DNA from: Syncephalastrum monosporum B8922
Taxonomy: Eukaryota > Mucoromycota > Mucoromycetes > Mucorales > Syncephalastraceae
Reading direction: 5' to 3'
DNA: 64,000 bases
NCBI GenBank assembly: GCA_000697355.1
Contig: JNEN01001206.1
Span: forward strand, 372,001-436,000
Shown one piece after another: positions 54,960 to 64,000 of this stretch. The notes below the pieces were generated by a model, which saw nothing but the letters and a program-made list of their open reading frames with translations, was not told the DNA's origin and made no database searches. The position numbers were made by a program, and so were the translations under genes. How positions within the stretch are numbered: position 1 is the stretch's first letter; each line of letters opens with the position of its first letter.

Positions 54960-56786
54960 ATGTTTCGCTCACGTCCCGCCAGTTTAATACGGAGCAAAGG
55001 AATTCGACGAAGTTTCAGTACGGACAGATATTCTGTGTATGTGCATTGGCCGTACTGCGAAAGGTGAGCTCGTGATATACATGGACCGGTCACTTGCTGA
55101 TTGCGATCATGTTAGCAAATGCACGTACTGCAACTTCAACAAATATGTAAACCCATCACAACCACCAATCGACCGATTGACACAAGCTATGGTGCGTGAG
55201 CTATCCTTTTATCTGGAGCAGCCACGCTTCGGTCTTAAAAAGAAGCAAGTGACGTCTGTTTACTTTGGCGGCGGAACACCAAGTAAAAAAAAAAAGACAA
55301 TGCATGATGTATTGAACCTTAATTATTTTGTTGGCATCTGATACAATAGGCCTAGCCAGCGTAAGCAGAGAGTCTACATCGGAAAAGAATGCAGACATAC
55401 AGCTTATTTTTCCATATGGCAGCCTACGACTGTATCTTCTCTGCTGAAACGCTTGGAACCTTATATGAGCGACGGTGCCGAAGTAACACTCGAGGTATTT
55501 TCATTGATAAAATCCATGTAACAGCGCAGGTACTCAGTATCTCGGTCTTTCGTACCTTAGGCCAACCCAACGGTAAGCAAAGAGACGATCCGATGAAGCT
55601 CAGACGCTCACTATATCCAAAGTCTGCAGAGGCGGACCATCTCGAAGCCTTTCGCGCTGCGGGTGTCAATCGCTTGTCATTGGGCATTCAAGCTTTGGAC
55701 GACACTGTCCTCGGCGTTTTAGGCCGAGACCATTCTGCAAGGGACGCATTGCGCACACTTGAAAAAGCCCAAAAGCTGTTTCATCAGGTCACTTTTGATT
55801 TGATATTTGCTCGCCCTGGTCAAAGATTATCAGACTGGCGAAAAGAGCTCAAGGTTTGTTGTTTGGACTCTTCTATTCTTTGACCGAACTCAACCCCGCC
55901 CCTGCATGAAGGAAGCACTGGCACTCGCGGGAAATCACTTGTCCATGTACCAGCTCACGTTTGAGCGAGGCACCCCGTAAGTGACGGTACCTGTCGAGAG
56001 GAGGATCAAGTCGCTCAACAAGTACATAGACTCTTCAAGGCTTTGAAGAAGAAGCAACTGGCGCCAGTCCCTGATATGGATGAGGCAGCCGATATGTATG
56101 ACGAGGCGGTGAATCAAGCGCGAGAGCACGGTTTCCTGCATTATGAGGTATCCAATTATGCACGCTCCCGGGACGCAATGGGGAGGCACAATTTTTCATA
56201 TTGGCTAGGCCAAGACTACCTTGGAATTGGGCCAGGAGCCCATGGACGCCTCACGACTGTAAAAGGCGAACGATTGCGTACTTTTGGGGTATATGTCCCT
56301 CTGTTTGGTTCTGTGTCATTTCTCTGTGGCTTGACGCTTGTACCTATACTTGTAGGAATTCCATCCCGACAGGTACATGGCGCTATGTGAATCCGAGGGT
56401 GAAGGGTAAAGTACATGCATAGTTAAAGCGTTCAAACCATTCACAGAACTTGGCGTTTGGTACGCTTTAGGATTCGAAAATGGATTCCTCTGGAGCCAGA
56501 AGAGATGCTCAGGGAACTTATCGTATTTGGTATGCGGACACGCGCAGGTGTATCTCGACCTGGCTTCGAGTGCATGACGGGCCGGTCCCTGGACAGTCTT
56601 TTGGATCAGGACGCGCTCCAGCTGTACAAAGATCATGGGTTCCTAGTCGACGACGATCAAGGACATACGTATCTGCCAGCTGGACTTGAACGCGACGAGA
56701 GCGATTGGTACGGTCTACGCCCGACCGAAGCCGGACTAGCACGCATGGACTCTTTAATACCTAACTTGATACGACACGACTGTTAA
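54960..56786 (+). CDS. HemW/RSAD1-like radical SAM protein
   Basis: Radical SAM family related to oxygen-independent coproporphyrinogen oxidase; HemW members act as heme chaperones rather than oxidases. Ten exons: 54960..55063, 55116..55282, 55350..55360, 55423..55494, 55561..55572, 55623..55853, 55912..55976, 56030..56288, 56356..56405, 56447..56786, 436 aa. The 4Fe-4S motif is [11 protein letters not shown] (CxxxCxxC); then [55 protein letters not shown] and [13 protein letters not shown]. The C-terminal HemW-type domain includes [20 protein letters not shown]. The N-terminus ([20 protein letters not shown]) is a good mitochondrial presequence. Exons 3 and 5 are only 11 and 12 nt. Function as a heme chaperone is by family, not shown. 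Confidence 0.88.
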
Positions 56787-57347
56787 AAAAATAGACTTCC
56801 ATGCAATAGTATATACATCGTGTAGTAAAGTTTGTGGTTGCTGCAGTTTATAATTTTTCCCACGGCAAACACTGTAATAAAATAAAAAAGAAAAATATCT
56901 CAACGTCACTTTCGGGTTGGATCATTTACAAAGCGAAGCATTAGGGCCAATCAAGTTCCGCGGCTAAACGCTTTAACGCCCGCTACTAACTTTTGCCGGA
57001 TGAGCTATTACTGCTGTACTGCTTGGGAGAATGTAAACATTTACACACGTGGCAGTTCTTAAAATCCTAGAAGAAATATAAAAGGTAATTCGAATGAAGA
57101 ACGGGATGCAGGTACGGTGGGAGTTTTATAGATCAAAAGCGGGTCATGCCGGGAAAGCAGGACGTATTAAGCGTTTGTCAAGGAGTGTCTGAGTCAAAAA
57201 AATTTTGTTTTTTCTGGTAGGTTCCTTTTAGATGGAAAATAGGTGGTCCGCTTAGCCACCCGACTGCGGACTGCGCGTGAAATTATCCAGGGCTGCCAGC
57301 TCCACATTTCTCCCCTCTTCCTTGTTTTTACTTTTTCTCAAAAAACA
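56787..57347. other. Promoter region of mitochondrial Hsp70
   Basis: 561 bp; TATAAAA-like string near 57078 and AT-rich DNA. I looked for heat-shock elements (alternating GAA/TTC) and found no convincing array. No gene. Confidence 0.45.
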
Positions 57348-59402
57348 ATGTACAACCTGACTAAGGCCACCCGCTCGCGGCTCTTGCCCAACCTCGCCCG
57401 CCAGAACGTAAGTCGAAAAGAGAAGGGGACAAGAATGAATGGGGCTTAACATGGTGCCTTTTTTGTTTTTCCTTAGAACGGTGTCCTCTCGACCCTGGCC
57501 CGTAACTACAGCTCGGGCGGTATCAATGGCCCTGTCATCGGTATCGATCTCGGTACGACCAACTCGTGCGTTTCCGTGATGGAAGGCAAGAACCCCCGTG
57601 TCATTGAGAACGCTGAGGGTGCCCGCACCACGCCCTCCGTCGTTGCTTTCAGCAAGGATGGTGAGCTCCTCGTCGGTCAGGCTGCCAAGCGTCAGGCTGT
57701 CGTCAACTCGCAGAACACCGTCTACGCTACCAAGCGTTTGATTGGTCGTCAGTTCAAGGACAAGGCCGTTCAGGACGATATCCAGGCCGTCTCGTACAAG
57801 ATCGTGCCCCACTCCAACGGTGATGCCTGGGTTGAGGCTCAGGGCAAGAAGTACTCTCCCTCGCAGATTGGTGCTTTCGTCCTCGGCAAGATGAAGGAGA
57901 CCGCTGAGGGCTACCTCGGCAAGAAGGCCAAGCACGCCGTCGTCACCGTGCCCGCCTACTTCAACGACGCTCAGCGTCAGGCCACCAAGGACGCTGGTAA
58001 GATCGCCGGTCTGGACGTCCAGCGTGTCATCAACGAGCCCACGGCTGCTGCTCTCGCCTACGGTCTCGACAAGTCGGGTGACAAGGTGATTGCTGTTTAC
58101 GATTTGGGTGGTGGTACCTTTGATATCTCCATTCTGGAGATCCAGAGCGGTGTGTTCGAGGTCAAGTCGACCAACGGTGACACTGCTCTCGGTGGTGAGG
58201 ACTTTGACTCTCACCTCGTCCGTTACGTCCTCGAGGACTTCAAGAAGGAGTCTGGTCTCGACCTTGGTACCGACCGCATGGCCATCCAGCGTATCCGTGA
58301 GGCTTGCGAGAAGGCCAAGATTGAGCTGTCCTCGACCGTCTCTACTGACATCAACCTGCCCTACATCACCGCCGATGCCTCGGGCCCCAAGCACATCAAC
58401 ACCAAGCTGACCCGTGCCAAGTTTGAGTCGATCGTCGGTGGTCTCGTCGACCGCACCATCCCGCCCTGCGAGAAGGCCCTGAAGGATGCTGGCATCAAGA
58501 ACTCGGAGGTCAACGACGTCATTCTTGTCGGTGGTATGTCCCGTATGCCCAAGGTCGTTGAGACCGTGAAGTCCGTGTTTGGCCGTGAGCCCAGCAAGTC
58601 CGTCAACCCCGATGAGGCTGTTGCCATCGGTGCCGCCATCCAGGGTGGTGTCCTTGCCGGTTCCGTGTCCGACATTCTCCTTCTTGATGTCACTCCCCTC
58701 TCGCTCGGTATCGAGACCCTCGGCGGTGTGTTCACCCGTCTGATCAACCGCAACACCACCATCCCCACCAAGAAGGCCCAGGTCTTCTCCACCGCCGCCG
58801 ATGGCCAGACCCAGGTCAACGTCCGTGTCTTCCAGGGTGAGCGTGAGCTCTGCCGCGACAACAAGCTCCTCGGTGACTTCAACCTGACCGGCATCCCGCC
58901 TGCTCCCAAGGGTGTTCCCCAGATCCAGGTCGAGTTCGACATTGATGCCGATGGTATCGTCAACGTCGCTGCCAAGGACAAGGCCACCAACCGTGACCAG
59001 TCCATGACCATTGCCGCCTCGTCCGGTCTGAGCAACGACGAGATCGAGAACATGATCCACCAGGCCGAGGCCAACGCCGAGGCTGACCGCAACCGCCGTG
59101 AGACCATCGAGATGGCCAACCGCGCTGACTCCGTCATGAGCGAGACCGAGAAGGCCATGGATGACTTCAAGGAGCAGCTCGACAAGGCCGAGGCTGAGAA
59201 GCTCAAGGAGAAGATCCAGACCCTCCGTGGTGAGGCTATGAAGGCCCAGTCCGGTGAGGAAATGAACCCTGAGGAGCTCAAGGGCAAGATCGATGATCTC
59301 CAGCAGAGCTCCCTCAAGCTGTTCGAGATGGTCTACAAGAACCGCGCCCAGCAGGCTGAGCCCTCTGGCAACGAGTCCTCTGGCCAGCAGCAGCAGCAGT
59401 AA
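57348..59402 (+). CDS. SSC1: Mitochondrial Hsp70 (Ssc1-type)
   Basis: Matrix chaperone and import motor that folds and pulls preproteins. Exons 57348..57407 and 57477..59402, 661 aa. Presequence [20 protein letters not shown], cleaved in the matrix; ATPase motifs [44 protein letters not shown] and [13 protein letters not shown]; substrate domain [20 protein letters not shown]. The Gln-rich end (SGQQQQQ) is as in mitochondrial Hsp70s. Codon use is strongly biased toward C/T-ending codons, typical of very high expression. The DnaK-type lineage is clear. Confidence 0.97.
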
Positions 59403-59929
59403 ATAACCTGTCCTCACAAAAACCCATCCGAACGATCCCCTTTTCTTCGAAAAAAATCAAAATCTTTGTAGATTAGTTTTCATAGAGTACCAAAATCATA
59501 CACTCACGCTCTCACTGTTAATATAACACATCACCCCTCTCCTCATTCGTCATCGGTGTAGTTGTAGTAAATATACTATATCGATTGTATGTATAAAAAA
59601 AAGTAATATGTCAAATCAGTGCTTGATTTTATATGATATCCTCGCTGGGGTATTTTGTGATACGCCTACAAGTAGCACTCGTCGATGCACGTAATGGAGC
59701 GTATTATGACAATGGAAGACCGGAACCGATCCACTATGTAGAGCTTGCACAGGTGTGATTTATTTGGCGTGTAGAAGGGGAGTGGAACTTTGCGTGTAAG
59801 TGTGTTGGACTGTTGTCTGGTTTGGGGCGTCTAAAAGAACCGTCGATCGTAGCAAGGTGGGAATGGGCGCGTACAAGAACAAAAAAAAAAAAAAAAAAAA
59901 AAAAAAAGATATAACAGAATAAGTTCTAT
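59403..59929. other. Convergent 3' flanks with poly-A run
   Basis: Between SSC1 and the complex I subunit gene; a homopolymer run of about 28 A is at 59880-59907. No gene. Confidence 0.5.
59880..59907. repeat. Poly-A homopolymer tract
   Basis: Uninterrupted A run of about 28 bases downstream of the minus-strand complex I subunit gene. As poly-T on that strand it lies 3' of its stop, and could be a reverse-transcription relic or a simple tract. Confidence 0.9.
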
Positions 59930-60142
59930 TTAATGGTGCTTGTTGTCCTTGAGGAAGAAATGCTCAAAGCCGCAGTAAGCGACAAAGGCGACGCTCGCAA
60001 TGCCGAAACCAGGGAACATGGCGCGGAAGTTTGCAGATTTGGAGAAAATGGGGTGCTTGCGCCATGCCTCGCGGCGGGCCCAGGGATCGTGGTAGGTAGG
60101 AACGCGCTGCTGGAGTTCGACGTGGCTGCGGCCGGATTGCAT
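59930..60142 (-). CDS. Complex I B12-type accessory subunit (NDUFB3-like)
   Basis: Single-pass inner-membrane accessory subunit of respiratory complex I. Single exon, 70 aa, ATG at 60142 (MQSGRSHVELQQRV). The family signature HDPWARREAWRKHPIF is followed by ANFRAMFPGFGIASVAFVAY, which forms the membrane helix, and a short charged end (FFLKDNKHH). Size and domain order match NDUFB3/B12. No cleavable presequence, as usual for this subunit. Confidence 0.85.
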   Translation of the reverse strand: MQSGRSHVELQQRVPTYHDPWARREAWRKHPIFSKSANFRAMFPGFGIASVAFVAYCGFEHFFLKDNKHH

Positions 60143-60994
60143 GTTTGGGTTGATCAACAAAAGAGGAGGGAGTGGTTGTCAGCTGAGGTGGTGTTTTTCG
60201 CACCACCACACAACGGTGGAACCGGGTGGAGACGTCACAGAATCATTGAACCCCCGCCCAGTCATGTCGTTGGCTGACATCTGGGCCCACAGAGATCTCT
60301 CTCTCTTGTTTCAACATATGCTGCTCGCACACACGGTGATATTAAAGACGGGTCCTCAGCGCAATAATGGCGCCAACATATACGATATAAGCAGCAGGGA
60401 CTCATTCCTCCTACTGGAAAGTAGCTGCTTGTGTTGAGGAGTCTCATAATCATAGTGTGCGTGCACCAGTAGCACTTCTGACACATCCTTCTCCTATAAT
60501 GAATGCGTCTTGTCGAGCACATTGGTGCTGCTAATAATGTATGCAATCAGTATACAGGATGAGTTTCAGTGCTTATAGAGCAGGTACTGCTCTAGATATA
60601 ATTCCTGCCTCGTAAGCGCAGCATAGTGTACTACGTGACGATAGTTGGTCACGCTCACATTCTGGGCCGGGCCTATCTCTACGCAGCATTTCTGGTATTA
60701 GGGGTAGCGCATCATCATCTATAATCCTGTAAGATACTGTACTGTACTGTATATTATAGGAATGGGTCAAACACGATTCAGTAGATTAGCCCTATATCAC
60801 AAGTCTAGAAAGCGATCAGTTTCCTAGAATGTAGGCTGGAATGACGTGATGCTTTTATGCGGGTACATGTGTGTGTGGTATTCTGTGGGGAGCGATCACC
60901 CGTATTTGGTCACAAAATGCCGAACTTGGGGGGGAGCCAAGCTGTCTTGGCTCAACATAACCTTCTTCTTCCTGTTCCCAATTCACCCTTCAGA
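60143..60994. other. Intergenic region
   Basis: Divergent promoters of the complex I subunit gene and the fasciclin gene. The fasciclin side has a CCTTCTTCTTCC leader near the ATG. A TACTGT repeat (60732-60750) is short. No gene or RNA supported. Confidence 0.45.
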
Positions 60995-63643
60995 ATGCGG
61001 AACAAATTACCCATTCTACTTATGCTCTACCTCGCCGTCGGGTGGGTCACCGCCTACAAGACCATTATCGACGTCCTTTCGGAGGACAAAGACGGACGAT
61101 TCTCACAGCTCATTACGCACCTGCAGCGCAACCGACTTGTGCCACGCATCAACAAACTGGAGGCGGCCACCATGTTTGCGCCCACCGACGAAGCCTTTGA
61201 TCAACTTGAAGACGGTGCCGAGATCACGCAAGAGCGGCTGCTGTATCACCTGCTACCTGTGGGCATGACCGGCCAAGACTTCTTCCACGGCCAGCTCGTC
61301 GAGTCACTCTACGTCCGGCCCGGTCTCCTCGGCAAAGAGGACACCGGCCAGCGCATCAAGGTCACGAAGGACGGCAAACTCGGCAAGGGCCGTGGCAAGG
61401 CCTACATCAACGGGGCGGACATTGTCGATAGCGACGTCGTTGTCAATAACCAGACCTACATCCAAGTCATCAATAAGGTTCTGGAACCGCCTCCGATGCT
61501 TGGTAAGGGTCCTTTATAGTTGAAACAGCTCGGTTAATCTAACGAATGTATGTGGTATATGCCCTACCACTCTTCCTCTTCTCTCTTTTATTTTCCTTTT
61601 TGTAGGCGAGATCCTCAAACAGCACCCGAATTTGTATGCATTCATGCAGCGCGTCGGACTTGCAGATGAACTCGACCAGCCCAGACCATTCACCGTCTTT
61701 GTCCCGCGTCAGGAATATATCCTCGATAAGCTCAACCCGATCGAACAGACATACCTCAACTCGTCTTTTGGAAAAGACGACCTTTCCTCCATTCTCAGGT
61801 ACACCGTCCTGAAGGATCCGCTCTACAAGTCCACCTTTCCTGCTGGCAAAAGTACCCGTAAGTGCCCCTGCCCTTCCCTCGAATGACTCTTTTTTAACCT
61901 GTTTGATGGAAAGATGATACGCTCTCTGGAGAGTCTCTATCAACCGCAGTGGACAAAAACGATGTGCTAACTATCAATGGTGTACCTGCTGCGAACACAG
62001 ATATCCTGGCTGCGAACGGTAAGGTGAACTCTGACAAAAGAGCTTGTTCACTTATGTCACCATGGAAATGCAGGTGTGATCCATGAGTTAGAAGACCTAT
62101 ACTACCCAGGAAGCCTCGAGTTCACTGCGCGCAAATACTTGTATGGTCTGAATGCAACCAAATACGTATCACTTTTGGACGAGCAGGGACTCGGTTATTA
62201 TATGGACGATGCCAGTCACAACTACACGTTCCTCTGCCCCGGAAATGATGATATTGACGAGGACGAGATACCCTATAATGAACGCCAGGATTGGCTGAGC
62301 TACCATCTTCTGGATGGGGCCTGGCACTCGGATGATATGCAGGACGGACTATTGATCGAGACGGAATTTGCGTCTCCCCATCTTGGTGGTGCACGGCAGC
62401 GTGTGCCTGTGTTCGTACAGCCTGAAAGTGCACTCACTGTCCCTCAGTCGCCAGAGCTCGCGGTGGCGGGTCAGTCGATCCGATTTGCACATTCGCGTGT
62501 GCTCGATGCGGGTAAGTAGCAAGAGATGTGCGCTTTGCACATATTGATCGTGTATGGTTCCTTTTTCCAGTGTCCGTCAAGAACAGCGTCATCTATCAGC
62601 TCTCAGAGCCACTGGCACTGCCTGGCGATATGCTCTCACGCCTTGTGGTTGACCTGGACCTATCGACCTTTATCGCAACACTTTATGTGTCCGAAGTGGC
62701 CGATGAAATAAAGGCTGCGGATGGTGTCACGATATTTGTGCCGTCCAATGACGCGTTTCAAAACCTTGGCCTGGTCGCCAAGTACCTCATGCATCAATCT
62801 GGAAAGACACATTTGCAGTCCGTGCTACGGTACCACGTTGCGAAGGGTCTCCTGTATCGCGAGACGATGCAAAGCAAATGGCATGAGGTGGAGACTCTCG
62901 CAGGTGCGACTCTGCGCACGAGTACCAATGACCAGGGCGAAATTTCCGTGGGTCACCCCGACAAGGTGGACGAACGAGGCAAGCTCGTCGGTGAAGCAAC
63001 GGATATCCTCGTGGATAATGGCGTGGTCCACAAGACGGATACAGTCTTAATTCCTGATCAAGTGCAGATCTCCAACGAACACCTGCTCCGCGGTATCGAG
63101 GCCAATTCAATGCTCGAGGTGCTTACCAAGTCTGGTCTGCTCGACGGCTTGAATCAAACCGAAGTACTCGTGCTCGCGCCCACCGAAAAAGCGTTTGCCC
63201 ATATGGATCTTGAAGCCCTGCTCGAAGACCCGTATCAACTCGAGCGCGTCGCAAAACTTCACCTGGTCCCTGCTGGATGGCAGCAATGGTCTCAGGGGGC
63301 CAAATACCCTACTTTCTTATCCGACAAGGATACGGTCGAGATCAAACAAGAGAAAAACGGTGCCTGGATCGTCAAGGTCAAGGACCAGGACGAGGACAAC
63401 GGCGGTTTGGGACACATCCTTGCCATGGGCCGAGCATCCCCTCGCGTAGGCGGCGGCGGTGTCATCCAGATCGATACTGTCTTAATGCCGGTGCACCGCG
63501 GTTTGTTTGGCTTGCCTTTTGGCTGGTCAGTTGCCTTGATCACAGGCGTCTCCGTCATTCTTGCTTCGATTGTAGGCGTCTGTGGCTTCTTTGCCTATAA
63601 GATATATACCCGCAGACGTCTCGGTTACCAAAGCATTGAGTAA
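60995..63643 (+). CDS. Fasciclin-domain (FAS1) membrane protein with five repeats
   Basis: Cell-surface adhesion-type protein; some yeast FAS1 proteins act at the vacuole membrane. Exons 60995..61502, 61606..61857, 61914..62018, 62074..62511, 62571..63643, 791 aa. A signal peptide (KLPILLMLYLAVGWVTA) precedes five FAS1-type H1 boxes: TMFAPTDEAF, TVFVPRQEYI, YTFLCPGNDD, TIFVPSNDAF and LVLAPTEKAF. The third is poor and may be vestigial. A C-terminal membrane helix (WSVALITGVSVILASIVGVC) is followed by a basic cytoplasmic tail (KIYTRRRLGY). N-glycosylation sites (such as NQT, NAT, NYT) are common. All four introns keep frame. Confidence 0.92.
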
Positions 63644-64000
63644 ATAAATGCGGCAGTCTGCTTTACCCAAGAAAAAGCATATGTATGCATCTTAATACGA
63701 CGATGTATCTATTAAAAAAAGAGGTAGAAGAGAGTGTAATACGATGCTTTGCCTAACATGGCCAGCTGACAGAGAGAGCTGTTATGTTTTTTGTGTAATG
63801 TATTATGCTGCATTGCCAGCTTGAACGCGCTAGAGAGTCTGTGCGCACAAGCATGGTTTCATGGAAGATAGTAACGTGATGCTGGTATCATAAACAGAGA
63901 ATGTATGGGACATTAGCCTTTGTCTCAAAGACGATATCAATATGGTTCGATGATTTCCGCTCAGTAAGCAAAGATCACGTGCGCAGGCGTAACATATTAT
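63644..64000. other. 3' flank of the fasciclin gene to window end
   Basis: AT-rich, with no gene or structure supported. Confidence 0.4.

Noticed and set aside
57000..57347. Heat-shock elements upstream of SSC1
   Set aside because: Only isolated GAA and TTC triplets with wrong spacing; no three-unit array.
57252..59417. 721-codon open frame antisense to the mitochondrial Hsp70 gene
   Set aside because: Long antisense frames opposite Hsp70 are a known by-product of strongly biased codon use; the sense gene is certain and the antisense translation is Leu/Gly/Val-rich low-complexity sequence.
829..63643. Operon-like or biosynthetic cluster reading of the window (for example P450 plus AMP-ligases)
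   Set aside because: The P450 and ligases are separated by DNA-repair and phospholipid genes, strands are mixed, and no PKS, NRPS or terpene core enzyme is present.

Overview
The window is nuclear DNA from a filamentous fungus. The genes are split by many short introns (mostly 45-100 nt, GT-AG with some GC-AG), intergenic gaps are short, and the gene set is fungal: sterol 24-C-methyltransferase, Opy2-like and Sla2-type proteins, PX-PH-RhoGAP, Dhh1, Atx1. The intron density, several very small exons and the protein flavour suggest an early-diverging lineage, most likely Mucoromycota (Mucorales-like). That placement is inference. I see no operons, CRISPR arrays, intact transposons, rRNA genes or convincing tRNA genes. 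Exon coordinates below were derived by hand from splice consensus, reading-frame continuity and family conservation.

Region 1-14.3 kb: a 5'-partial ribosomal protein uL29 gene (RPL35), a RhoGAP protein, the Pol II import adaptor Iwr1, an unrecognised gene, an SCP2-domain protein, a Ysc84/SH3YL1-type actin protein, a large PX-PH-RhoGAP (Bem3-like) protein and a Lin1/CD2BP2 homologue without a GYF domain. Region 14.9-27.3 kb: a small nuclear-looking unknown, a WW-domain protein, ERG6, a RidA deaminase, a cytochrome P450, a Ctp1/Sae2/CtIP homologue split over ten exons, and the CDP-diacylglycerol synthase Cds1. Region 27.3-38.5 kb: a gene-poor stretch with a perfect 24-bp-arm palindrome, a tandem pair of ANL-superfamily AMP-ligases, RIB1 (GTP cyclohydrolase II), a divergent pair encoding a MoaD-type sulfur carrier and the copper chaperone Atx1, and an Opy2-like membrane anchor.

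Region 38.5-47.1 kb: a 3-kb gene desert, a tiny secreted protein, and the large endocytic adaptor Sla2. Region 48.3-64 kb: replication factor C subunit, mitochondrial threonyl-tRNA synthetase, Dhh1 RNA helicase, a HemW-like radical SAM protein, mitochondrial Hsp70, a complex I B12-type subunit and a five-repeat fasciclin membrane protein.

The genes are a housekeeping mixture and do not form one pathway. Loose themes are actin and polarity (two RhoGAPs, Ysc84, Sla2, Opy2), mitochondria (ThrRS, Hsp70, complex I subunit, HemW) and DNA maintenance (RFC, Ctp1). I found no clearly new multigene system. The most unusual signals are gene-structural: four GC-AG introns (one a GT-to-GC switch between tandem paralogues), a 25-nt intron containing a G10 run, and exons of 3, 6, 9, 11, 12 and 14 nt.
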